Shown here piece after piece: positions 39,410 through 49,933 of a DNA stretch of 64,000 bases. Where the stretch lies: NCBI GenBank assembly GCA_037501455.1, contig CM074857.1, positions 124,731,501-124,795,500 of the forward strand. The letters are read 5' to 3'. A program made the translations under genes and the position numbers. Position 1 is the first letter of the stretch, and every line of letters starts with the position of its first letter. Below the pieces are notes generated by a model, which did not search any database, had not been told where the DNA came from, and saw only the letters and a list, made by a program, of their open reading frames with translations. The stretch comes from Lantana camara. Lineage: Eukaryota; Streptophyta; Magnoliopsida; Lamiales; Verbenaceae.

Positions 39410-40717
39410 TCATGGCCTTCTTGCAATTATCTTCTTCGGAGATTCTTCATTTTCCCAATTATAAGTAGTATCTTCATCGAATTCCACCTCTCTTGTGATG
39501 ATGAGCTTTTTAGACTTCAAAATGTAGACCCTGTAGCCTTTAGATGGAGAACTGTAGCCAAGAAATATTCCTTTCTCAGTCTTGTTTTTTGCGATGTGTA
39601 CATGGCAAATACTCCCAAAAACTCGGAGATGTTTAGCAGATGGTTTTCTTCCACTCCAAGCTTCTATTGCAGTTTTACCTTGAACTTCTTTCATCGGACA
39701 TCTATTGAGTAGATAGACTGATGCATAGACAGCTTCTGCCCAGAATGTCTTGGGCATTCCTTTTTCTTCCATCATGGTTTTAGCCATTTCCATGACCATC
39801 TTATTTTTTCTTTCGGATACTCCATTTTGTTCAGGAGTATTTCCAACAGTGAGTTGGTGATAGACCTCATCTTTGCAAAATTTCTGGAATTGTTTTGAGT
39901 TATACTCTTTCCCTCTTTCACTTCTTAGAATTTTGATTCTTCGACCACTTTGTTTTTCAACAAAGTTTTTGAACTTTTTGAATATAGTGGATACTTCTGA
40001 CCTTTCATGCATGAAGTAAACCCATGTCATTCTTGTATAATCATCAATAAATAGAATAAAATACCTGTTTCCTCCATCTGATGTTGTCCTCATAGGTCCA
40101 TATACTTTGGTATGTACTAGCTCCAAAGCTTCTTTAGCTCGCCATGATTTTCTAGAGGGAAAAGATTTTATATGTGGCTTCCCTCGTAGACAAGCTTCAC
40201 AATTGTCTTCTTTCAATTGTATTTTGGGCAAATCTCGCATCATATTATGTTGAGATAGATACCTTATTCCTTGAGAATGGAAATGCCCAAATCTTTTGTG
40301 CCAAAGCAATGACTCATCTTTTGATGATTCTGAATTTACTTCCCTTGCAGAAAACAGATAGTGTACATTTTCTTCCAAATAATTAGCTTGCTGGATTTCT
40401 TTAGATCGACAATATCTTTCATCATGCCCGAATCTATTGCATTTTTTGCATTTAAATTTTTCTTTAAAATAGCAATCATCTTCGGCATGATTAGTCCTCT
40501 TGCAATATCGACAAGGCGGGTATATATTCTTTTTATGAAAATCTCCTCCATTTTCATGATAATTTGAATTTCCTCTTTTCTGAAAACTTTTTTTACCATG
40601 CCCATTTTTCTGATTACCATCCTTTTTAGAAAAATTTAATTGACTTTGGAATGCTCGATCTAGTGGCTGTTCATTAAACCGGGACATTCTATCTTCATGC
40701 GCTTGTAGTGAGCCCAT
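39410..40717 (-). pseudogene. Copia E gag C-terminus, protease region and integrase
   Basis: 435 codons open. Two CX2C knuckles, CRYCKRTNHAEDDC and CKKCNRFGHDERYC, then directly the integrase zinc region LLWHKRFGHFHSQ with CEACLRGKPH, then the core with FIDDYTRMTWVYF, RSERGKEY (usually RSDRGGEY) and TPEQNGVSERKN. The protease catalytic D-S/T-G segment is missing between the second knuckle and the integrase. The Asp to Glu change at RSER alters a catalytic residue. One in-frame stop (near 40718) separates it from the gag frame 41311-40721. Confidence 0.88.
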
Positions 40718-40720
40718 TAA

Positions 40721-41311
40721 TTATGTTAAAGTTAATACCGATAAATCTTTAGACTCTTCAATTGCAGCCACTATATGATTATACTTAATGGGAAGACTCC
40801 GTAATATTTTTTGAATAATTTTCTTGTCTTCAATTGTATCTCCATAACTTCTTATTTGATTAATTATATTTGAGACCCGATTAAAAAATATTTCAATCGA
40901 CTCATCTTCCTTCATAAATAACGTATCAAAATCTCTCCACAAAGATTGAAGTTTAATGGAGATTACCTTGTCGGAGCCCTTGTATGCATTCTTCAAGATC
41001 TCCCAAGCCTCTTTTGCCATTGTTGCGACCATGATCCTTGGAAATATGGGTTTCGTAACCCCTTGTTGCATATACGTTAACGCCTTTGCATCCTTCCTCC
41101 GATTCTCATTGTATTCCTTTTTTCTGTTGTTGTTCCAAGACTCCAATTCGGCAGCATCTCGGGGTTGCTCGTAGCCATTTTCTATCAAATCCCAAAGACC
41201 CTGTGATATGTATAGGGTCTTCATTTGGATACTCCAAAACTCATAAGCCTCCCCCTCAAATATTGGAACCATGGAAGAGGTATAATTAAAGATTGTAAGG
41301 TTTTGGGCCAT
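40721..41311 (-). CDS. Copia E gag (N-terminal part)
   Basis: 196 codons starting MAQNLTIFNYTSSMVPIFEG, with EFWSIQMKTLYISQGLWDLI, a UBN2-type gag domain of copia elements that forms the virus-like particle. It ends SVLTLT at a stop; the next frame (MGSLQAHEDRM) continues the same gag after one codon. A gag-only product is still possible. Confidence 0.85.
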   Translation of the reverse strand: MAQNLTIFNYTSSMVPIFEGEAYEFWSIQMKTLYISQGLWDLIENGYEQPRDAAELESWNNNRKKEYNENRRKDAKALTYMQQGVTKPIFPRIMVATMAKEAWEILKNAYKGSDKVISIKLQSLWRDFDTLFMKEDESIEIFFNRVSNIINQIRSYGDTIEDKKIIQKILRSLPIKYNHIVAAIEESKDLSVLTLT

Positions 41312-41347
41312 TTAATAGGTTTGGATTGAATTGGCTCTGATATCAAA

Positions 41348-41778
41348 TGTTGGAATTTAGGTGAAGGGATGACAATGGTAGATGAAATTGGAATTTAGTA
41401 AATGGTTTTGGAATGGAGAATGTTAGAAATAAATTGGGCCAATCTCATTTAATGTGGAAATTATAGATATTGGAGGAATAGATATCGGTAGGAAGTTAAA
41501 AAAATTAGATAGAAAGCTTTTTAGTGGAAGTAATTTTAATGTAGTTTTCCATTCATAACAATACAACATAAGGGATGCATATTTATAGAGCTTTCACCGA
41601 GCTTCGCATGTCGGTTAACTCTTGTTTAATTATTTTGTTTATGAATCTTCTAGCTAATTAATCATGTGCCTTGTCTCTAGACTATTCTACCATTTCCGTA
41701 TTTCTCTAAACTAATCTAGAACTTTTCATCAAAATATCTAACAAATTATTTATAGAAAAATACATTATTATTCTAATA
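41348..41778 (-). repeat. Copia E 5' LTR (right)
   Basis: 431 bp. On the plus strand it starts TGTTGGAATTTAGG and ends TTCTAATA. It is followed by GGCGT. Confidence 0.9.
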
Positions 41779-41783
41779 GGCGT

Positions 41784-42530
41784 CAAATGCATTTGTTTCC
41801 TTTGAATTGATGTCATATGAGCTTCTATTGCATCTGAAATTTAAATCCAGTTACTGCTCGACATGCTTCATTTATGTGTCGCATATTATATGAAATTCTT
41901 GCAAATTTGTAGGACAGATACCCTTCGTTGTTTACTGTGATCTTTCCAGACCATTTAGTGTTTATTTTGATCATTATTGTGGCCTGAGGCAGTGTGTGTT
42001 TCCACCAACATTTTCTCATTCCTCAAAGTCTCAAACCCAACATCGGCCTTATAGATTTATTAAGGAGCTTAATTATTTGTGCACAATTATAACATGGCTG
42101 CCAACCGGTTGGATTTTAATCCGAATTTTAATATTTCTAACGGATGATCCAAATTTTAATATTTCTGGTGATAAAAAAGTTGGGTAGATTATATTTTAAT
42201 TATAGATATCCGTAATACAGAATCCAAAATATGTGGTTCGAATAGGAAATTTATAATCATATGATTTTTCCAATTTATTAATGGTTGAACATACGAGGAT
42301 CCAAATATCAAATCATAATTTAGTCAAGGTTGAAAGTTGAATAAACATTACTTGGATAATAACAACTAACAAAGACCTAAAAATCCAAGATGATGAATGT
42401 TGATCCAACTGAAAATTGGGCCTTCTTCTCAACCGACGGCCCATTAACTTCTTGTCATTCTAAGGGCGCACGCGAATTCAGGCGCGTAAACTACACTCCA
42501 ACGGCGAAAACTCAACTGTCTTGATTGCAG
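41784..42530. other. Intergenic DNA partly duplicated at 53340-53450
   Basis: 41784-41870 (TTTGTTTCCTTTGAATTGATG, then GCTTCTATTGCATCTGAA) is homologous to 53358-53450. The few bases left of copia E (CCAAACAGCGGCGT) also match 53340s, so the duplicated block spans the insertion. The rest is AT-rich without a gene. Confidence 0.55.
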
Positions 42531-42534
42531 ACGT

Positions 42535-43087
42535 TGCAGTCTCCAGGCCACACACACAATCTCAACAAGAAATTAAGTAAAAATTTCCCAATATTAGGCC
42601 CAAAAATATCCCAAATCATTCCGAGTATTGTGATACTTTTTTCTTGAAGACCATTTTTACTACCCAGTTAAAAAGGTATACAAATTCTTCTTTTTTCCTT
42701 TTCATTTGATGATTGTGTGCCAAATTTCCAATCTTTATGGTAGTGCTTGCATCACTGATTACGTGTGCTGACTGAATCCTGACCTTTTAGGCCCTTGCCC
42801 TTTGCTCATGATCTTCAGTGACTGAAAATTCTTGGTATTTTCTTAACAAAAAAAAAAAAACAAATTCTTGGTATTTTGCTCAAAGTTGAAGACTTTGGTT
42901 TAAGGCCCATTACTTTTTTCGTGAACTCTTTTATTCTTTGATTATCTCTTGCTTGTTGTAAGTGTCCGTTGGATTTTTACAATTTAAAGGTCGTATTGAT
43001 TATCACAGAATACATCAATAGATGCTGGCAGCTTTCCAATGATGGAAGTTGTTTTTGATATGTCCCTGCTTCTTTTCCTTTCGGTTG
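42535..43087. repeat. Segment duplicated at 63689-64000
   Basis: About 42545-42930 matches 63700-64000. Shared landmarks include ACAATCTCAACAAGAAA, CCCAGTTAAAAAG, GTGCTTGCATCACTG and AAAATTCTTGGTATTTTGCTC. A short ORF starts at 43039 (MMEVVFDMSLLLFLSVDC). Across the Athila insertion point it would continue from 53184 and stop after SRLEE. I do not recognise it, and it may be an exon of an unidentified gene. Confidence 0.6.
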
Positions 43088-44419
43088 ATTGTTGACCGGT
43101 GTCGAATCTGTCAAAATAAATTATAATCTGGTTTACGACTAAAATAGAGTATAGTGCAAACGGGTCGAATCCACAGAGATTAGTTGAAAATAATTCTAAT
43201 TAATCACAGGAAAATTTACTAAAATTAACAAGTAAAATCAGGAGGGGTTTTAAGATTTAATTAAACTAACTAAATTAACTAACAATTAAATTAAACTAAA
43301 GAAAAAACAATAAATCACTTAGAAGTTGGGTTTTGATAAATTAGTGGAGAAACCAATACCTAGCTAGGAATCATAATTTAGTTTAGGACATCGATCATAG
43401 ACGCAAAAAATAAATTCATTTATTCAAATAGACTAGCTATAGCAGAGAGAGACACTCGACTCCGCCTCGTTTTCTCGTACATAATAGAATAACCTAGAGA
43501 CACTCGACAGTTATTCCCTAATCAACTCACAACCCCTAGAGACACTCAACAGGATTTAATGAGTCAACAACATTAAGAATTAAGAAAACACTAGCCCAAA
43601 TTAACCTAGTCACGACACGTGTTAAATTTAAATCTGATTATTAACTCACTTAACAAGTTGAGAACTACAACCAATCTTTCTCGTTAATGTACCACTAATT
43701 ATCTATCATGCATTACATATACTTCATGCAATCAAGAATGGCTATATGCAATTAAATCTGCTTAGATGATCGTGCATTATCACTAAGCAAACAAATCACA
43801 ATAAACACGACACTCAGAGAATTAATAAATACTTGAAATAAACTGAATTATAAAAACCAATTAGGTCTCACGATGTCAAAAACATAAATTGTAAATTCCT
43901 AATTAGGTACTATGAAAATTAGCTACTCATGAAAATCATGTCCAAAACATAAGCATAAACTAATTAACAAAAGAAGAAGAATTGATTTCGCTCTCAAAAG
44001 TCTTCAAGAGCTGTTGCTCCAATCCCGCCTAGTTGCGCCGTTGCACTATACCAATCCCACCTTGACAGAGATTGGTATAATCCGTCAAAATAAATTATAA
44101 TCCGGTTTACGACTAAAATAGAGTATAATACAAACGGGTCGAATCCACAGAGATTGGTTGAAAATAATTCTAATTAATCATAGGAAAATTTACTAAAATT
44201 AACAAGTAAAATCAGGAGGGGTTTTAAGATTTAATTAAACTAACTAAATTAACTAAAAATTAAATTAAACTAAAGGAAAAACAATAAATCACTTAGAAGT
44301 TGGGTTTTGATAAATCAGTGGGAAAACCAATACCTAGCTAGGAATCACAATTTAGTTTAGGACATTGATCATAGACGCAAAAAATAAATTCATTTATTCA
44401 AATAGACTAGCTATAGAAG

Positions 44420-45190
44420 TGTTGGGTAGCAAACTTATCCCACATCGGAAGATTGGAGAATATTTGTCCAATATATAAGTGTTCACCTAACTCCATTAGT
44501 ATGAGGCCTTTTGGGATATGCCCAAAAACAAATCCGTGCGGGCTTGGCCCAAAGCGGACAATATCATACTAATGTGGAGTTAGGGTGAGGCGCACGCGGT
44601 CCTAACAAGTGGTATCAGAGCCCAGGTTCGGGGCTTATCGGAGTGGTGGACTGCGTGTTATGTGAAGTTCCCGATGTGACGACAAGACCGGAAACTTGCC
44701 GTGGTGCCTTGTGTCGAAAGTCTTCCTGGCAAGTGTTAGTCAGGCAGCGGGTCCCGTTTGGTGTGACGGCGGTACAAGATGTTTGGCAGGTGGAGTGACC
44801 TATGTTTGGCAGGTCAGGTGGTGTGACCTAGCAATTGGAGATCTGTGGTTGATGCCTTGTGTCGAAAGTCCCTTGACATTAAGGAGGTCAGGCGGCGTGT
44901 CCCGCAAAGAAGTAGCGGCGGTGCAAGATGGTTGGCAGATCAAATGGATTGATCCTGAATGGGAGGTCACGAGTGGTGTGGTCTTGGTTTGAGGGGAGGA
45001 TTGTTGGGTAGCAAACCTATCCCACATCGGAAGATTGGAGAATATTTGTCCAATATATAAGTGTTCACCTAACTCCATTAGTATGAGGCCTTTTGGGATA
45101 TGCCCAAAAACAAATCCGTGCGGGCTTAACCCAAAGCGGACAATATCATACTAATGTGGAGTTGGGGTGAACGTGCGCGCGGTCCCAACA
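44420..45190 (+). mobile_element. Complete TRIM nested in the Athila-like LTR
   Basis: 771 bp. LTRs 44420-44607 (188 bp) and 45002-45190 (189 bp) start TGTTGGGTAGCAAAC and end CTAACA or CCAACA. Primer site AGTGGTATCAGAGCCC at 44608. Purine tract GTTTGAGGGGAGGAT before the second LTR. Perfect target duplication AGAAG (44415-44419 and 45191-45195). The internal 394 bp has no recognisable protein but contains repeated segments (GCCTTGTGTCGAAAGTC twice, TTTGGCAGGT twice). All cis parts of a TRIM are intact. Confidence 0.95.
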
Positions 45191-46462
45191 AGAAGATAGA
45201 GACACTCGACTCCGCCTCGTTTTCTCGTACATAATAGAATAACCTAGAGACACTCGACAGTTATTCCCTAATCAACTCACAACCCCTAGAGACACTCGAC
45301 AGGATTTAATGAGTCAACAGCATTAAGAATTAAGAAAACACTAGCCCAAATTAACCTAGTCACGACACGTGCTAAATTTAAATCTGATTATTATCTCCCT
45401 TAACAAGTTGAGAACTGCAACCAATCCTTCTCGTTAATGTACCACTAATTATCTATCATGCATTACGTATACTTCATGCAATCAAGAATGACTATATGCA
45501 ATTAAATCTACTTAGATGATCGTGCACTATCACTAAGCAAACAAATCACAATAAACACGACACTCAGAGAATTAATAAATACTTGAAATAAACTGAATTA
45601 TAAAAACCAATTAGGTCTCACGATGTCAAAAATATAAATTGCAAATTCCTAACTAGGTACTATGAAAATTAGCTACTCATGAAAATCATGTCCAAAACAT
45701 AAGCATAAACTAATTAACAAAAGAAGAAGAATTGATTTCGCTCTCGAAAGTCTTCAAGAGCTGCTGCTTCAATCCCGCTTAGTTGTTGCGTGTAGAAAAG
45801 TGAGTATGAAACGGTGTGTCCAAATCTGCTCTGTACGTGAATATATATAGCCCCCAACTGCAGCCCCAAAAATACTAGTCCTGATCGGACTTTGCTACTT
45901 TGTCCAACTTGCTGCCCAAGACTCCCAACTTGGACATCTTCAATTAATTACATTTAATGAAATTCTTGGCCCACTTCAGTAACAAGGAAAATAGGTTCAA
46001 CCTATCATCACAGCTACATGCACGATCCAACAATTGACCAAGCCCAATTCTAATTAAAAACAAATCATCCACTTAATTAATACTCCAAGATCAGCAACTA
46101 TAATAATACCCAATGCACACGTGAATGGCTCCAAATTGATTCTCTCCAATTGGGCTTCAACCCAACACCAACATGACGGCCCACTTCACTTAATTAACTC
46201 CAAGGCTTGGACTTCTAATTTCAGTTCTTCTCGGCCCAACACAAATTGACCCAAAACCAAAGTAGTAAGTTTGGGAAAATAGTTACTTTGCTTCCAGATT
46301 CCATACGCATAACAATCCATCATGAAATAGCACAAATTGGCCCCATAAATCTTCAATTCAACACAACAGACTCTTGTAATACTCATAACCACAAAATTGA
46401 TCAAGGCATCACTTTATATCAACATTATTCACAATACGCAGCCACAAATCATCCTAAAAATA

Positions 46463-47292
46463 CACTACAAGAAATTCAGCAAATTCCGAGGGAAACAGGC
46501 CGTCGGAATTCCGACGGAATTTTTTTTTAAAAATAAAAATTAAATAAATCCGACGGAAATTTCGTCGGAATTCCATCGGATTTTTTAAAAAATAAAATTT
46601 AAAAATAATATTAAATAATTCCGACGGAATTCCGATGGGATTCCCGTTGGTTTTTTTAAATATAAACTATAAAAATAGAAATTAAATAATTCCGACGGGC
46701 ATTCCGTCGGAATTCCGTCGGATTTTTTAAAAATAAAAATAAAAAATAATATTAAATAATTCCGACGGAAAATTCCGTCGGAATTCCGTCGGAATTTTTA
46801 AAAATAAAAATTAAAAATAATATTAAATAATTCCGACGGGATTTTCGTCGGAATTCCGTCGGTTTTATCTATGCTTAAATTGAATTCTTATGACGTATTA
46901 TAATATTTGTAGTTATAATTAATATTTTCTTAGAACTCAATTTTAAATATAGTCTACAAAATTTATGATTTTATTATTTCAAATGATATATAAATATTTG
47001 TATCAAACTAAACCAATGAATTGATCTAGCTCAATTGGTTTACCTTGGTTTCCATAAGGTCTTCCTACCGCGAGGTTGGGTGTTCGAATCCCCAGTGGCT
47101 CATTAAGTTTTTATTTTTCCAATAAATTCCGACGGGATTTCCCTCGGAGTTCCGTCGGAATTTTTTTAATTTAATTTTTTTTTCTGATTTTTGTCCCTCG
47201 GAATTCTGTCGGTTTTGAATTCCAAGGGAGGGTTTTCCTACGGCATGTGTCCCGTCGGAATTCCCTCGGAATTTACAGGATTTCTTGTAGTG
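46463..47292. mobile_element. Non-autonomous CACTA (EnSpm-type) transposon nested in the Athila-like LTR
   Basis: 830 bp with ends CACTACAAGAAATTC and GATTTCTTGTAGTG and a 3-bp duplication ATA (46460-46462 and 47293-47295). The right LTR shows the empty site (AAAAATATAAG near 53155). Many subterminal copies of a palindromic CCGACGGAATTCCGTCGG-type motif lie at both ends (46500-46865 and 47125-47275), as expected for transposase-binding sites. No transposase. A tRNA-like segment lies inside. Confidence 0.95.
47021..47103 (+). other. tRNA-like segment with Pol III A and B boxes inside the CACTA element
   Basis: TAGCTCAATTGG (47027-47038) fits an A box and GTGTTCGAATCCC (47079-47091) fits a B box, with a T-arm-like stem TGGG/CCCA around TTCGAAT. 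The first bases do not pair with the last, so no acceptor stem forms. It is a tRNA-derived relic or SINE head rather than a functional tRNA. No SINE body or A tail is evident. Confidence 0.6.
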
Positions 47293-47316
47293 ATATAAGA
47301 ATAATGCAAGCTATCA

Positions 47317-49174
47317 AATTCCCCCACACTTGTTCATTCACTCGTCCTCGAGGGAAATAAAAACCAATAGAGACATTACTCCATCAAATATATTCACCAA
47401 AGCGAACCTCAAATCTTCGCCTAAACGAATTTAGCAAATTAAATACATTACTCAATCACATAAAATTCAACCAATTAGTACAAAAATCATACCCTCCTGT
47501 GTAGTGTGAACTGAACAAAAGAATGTACAAAATTAGACAAATAAGTTAACATTTTTCGTATAAGAACCAATTATCAACTTCGAATACACCCGTCACTCCA
47601 ATCTCCACTAATTTGATCAACTCATAACTCAGGATCGAAAGGTCTTTCGAGTTTGTAATGTAGGCTTGGGTCAAGGTAGGAAAAAGTAAATCAAAATCTA
47701 AGACACCAAGCTTACACATTTAAGATTAAACCGCAAGTGTTTCCCTTTTATCTCTTCCCAAAAGACTCCCCTTTTCAATTAATTCCCAACCCTTTATTGA
47801 ATTTTCAACAAGACTCAAACTCTCTTTTTCTTTCTTTTCACTCTTGCTTTTTTTTTTCTCAATTTGTTTTTTCTCTATTTTTCAGCTCATTTTCTTTTAT
47901 TTTCTTCTTGACTTCGCTCTCTTTTTCTTTCTTTTGTTTCATCAATCTCACAATTTTTTTTCCTATTCAACACAACGAAACTTCCACACTTCAAATCAAT
48001 TCCAAAAAGGAAGTCTAGACATCATTAATGTAATCCCAAAAAGAAAATGAGTAAGTAAGGCGTAAATAAAAATAAGGGTAGGAAATTGTATTGTGCATTA
48101 GGCTTGTAACGCGGCTAAGAAAGAAATTTTTGCACAATACTAAGGCTCAACGGGGTCAATGAGGCTATGTTATTTAGTGAAAATCAGTAAAAAGGCTAAA
48201 AACACCGACAACAAATGCCTAAGTCATTTCCCGAATTACTCGTCAACCAATCTATTTCGCCTCGAAGGGAGTTAAAGTGTACTCTAATCAATTTTCAGAA
48301 CTTTATTGAAAAACAGAACTAACCTATCTAAGCAAAGTACATAAACTGTTCAATTAGTGCGCGAGAAATAAGGGCATGAAGCCATACTAATTAATCAAAT
48401 TTCATACAATCTTTCATGCATTTAATAGCCTAATAAGTTCTAGCAAAAATTTAATGCTCAAGCTTAAGCAAACATGTTCAAAATAGGAATAAATTATTCA
48501 CAATTTCTAACATCCTCAAATTCAAGTAAACAACAAGTCAAAACAGTTGACGCAGAAAAAAAAAATCGAATTTAAGCACGTAAGCCAAACAGTAAATAGG
48601 CTTACCCCTCCCCCCCCCCCCCCACCTTAAATCATGCATTGTCCTCAAGACATAAAAAAAAAATCGAGAGAAAAGAGGACTTCCCTGAAGCGCAGATCTG
48701 GGGGGGGGGGGGTTTTTTTTCCCTCAAAAATAGTATGAGCGTAGGGTACGGTCATACCTAGGGGCCAAACCTGTACAGAAGCATCAGCAGTTTAACAAAA
48801 GCAATTCGAAAAATTTTTGCAAACAAAGCGCGCCTGGAAGACCACCAAGAGCATCAATCCACTCAAATGGAGGTAGAACCTCCATATAAATCCCCTCGAC
48901 TATGTGGTGATGAATCTTCTAATCCATTACGCCCTCTAGATTGGGGATGATGATCCGTAGAGGTTCTCAACACAATTCGACACTTCCTCAGCACAGACTT
49001 CGTCAACCACTTATAAAAAAAATTTCCATGATCCTTCACAATGACTCTTGGGTTCCTGTACTCGAAAAATATGTGAGATCTGAACAAAATAGTTGTTAAG
49101 TAGTCGAGAATATCTGCCTACCAGAGCGTGACATTAAGGTATGACCGAACCTGAAGGTCCTACACCTCGAAAAA
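47317..49174 (-). other. Athila-like element, non-coding 3' internal region
   Basis: Between protease and polypurine tract. It contains pyrimidine-rich stretches (about 47740-47960), a C run at 48608-48623 and a G run at 48702-48712. I found no RT, RNase H or integrase motif. A minus-strand frame at 49087-48863 is unassigned. Confidence 0.6.
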
Positions 49175-49933
49175 CTACTCATTCCATAAATCATCGTGTA
49201 TCAGCTTTGAATCTGCATATTTTCCTCCTCCCTTGAAGGGATACTCCAGATTATTCAAAAAGTTCTTGAATTTCAAAATAGGTGCCTGAAACACGAAAGA
49301 ATTTAGTTCAATTATAGCATTAGGCACATCAAGAATCCGAACATCCCTATTCATAGATTTAAAAGCCTCTAATGGTAAAACCATCCCACAAGGATCAACC
49401 GACAACCCAACATGTTTTGGCTTAATCTCAAAATTTTCAACAAGACTTAGTTCCTCTACATTGTTCATCTTATAATCCTCATTAGTCAGGTTTTCTATCA
49501 CATCAATGCTAAAAACACTAGAGAATGTAATAGGACCTTTACTTGACTCATAAACATTAAACTTCTCAACATCACCATCAAATTCTAGAGTCAACAAGCC
49601 TTTTTTAACATCTATTTTAGCATTAGCAGTACTAAAAAAGGGACGACCCAAAAGGATATCAGAAGATTTCTCAGAATAATTATCCTCCATGTCCAACACG
49701 AAGAAATCAGCCGGGAAGGCTAAATCGTTGACTTGAACGAGGACATCTTCTAAAATACCTTCCGGGTACACGATGGAGCGATCCGCCATCTGAATGATGA
49801 CACCTGTACCTTTCAAGGGGCCAAGATTAAGTGCATTATATACAGAAAGTGGCATAACATTAATACTTGCACCTAAATCACACATCGCCTTTTTAATGCC
49901 TAAATTCCCAATCTTACACGGAATGGAAAACAT
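49175..49933 (-). pseudogene. Athila-like protease domain
   Basis: The frame has MFSIPCKIGNLGIKKAMCDL, then GASINVMPLSVY, the retroviral-type aspartic protease active site (DLGAS for the usual D-S/T-G-A), and later DILLGRPFFSTANAKIDVK. These match the pepsin-like retropepsin of Athila/Tat elements. It is in a different frame from gag; a single-base loss near 49985 separates them, so gag and protease were once one frame. After the protease the frame stops at 49175 without RT. Confidence 0.88.

Larger units (their letters stand above)
38633..41778 (-). mobile_element. Copia E: internally deleted Ty1/copia element
   Basis: 3,146 bp with a perfect target duplication GGCGT (38628-38632 and 41779-41783). 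Right (5') LTR 41348-41778, left (3') LTR 38633-39081. The primer site, on the minus strand, lies just left of 41348 (plus strand GGCTCTGATATCAAA). The polypurine tract is the inverse of CTCCCCCTTAATG at 39082. It codes for gag, protease-region remnant and integrase; RT and RNase H are deleted, so it depends on another element. Confidence 0.95.
43093..47316 (-). repeat. Athila-like left LTR with tandem partial duplication and nested elements
   Basis: 43093-44037 is an incomplete LTR copy. After about 45 bp of other sequence, a second and essentially complete copy runs 44083-44419, 45196-46462 and 47296-47316. Without the nested TRIM and CACTA the second copy is about 1,625 bp, close to the 1,640 bp of the right LTR. 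Confidence 0.88.

Noticed and set aside
44696..44992. 98-codon open frame inside the TRIM
   Set aside because: Lies entirely in the TRIM interior with internal nucleotide repeats; no codon or domain evidence of coding.
47021..47103. Functional tRNA gene
   Set aside because: The acceptor stem cannot form and the segment is inside a transposon; only Pol III box-like parts are present.
47737..48050. Hydrophobic open frames rich in Phe and Ser
   Set aside because: Generated by a pyrimidine-rich stretch of the Athila-like 3' internal region, opposite to the coding strand of the element.
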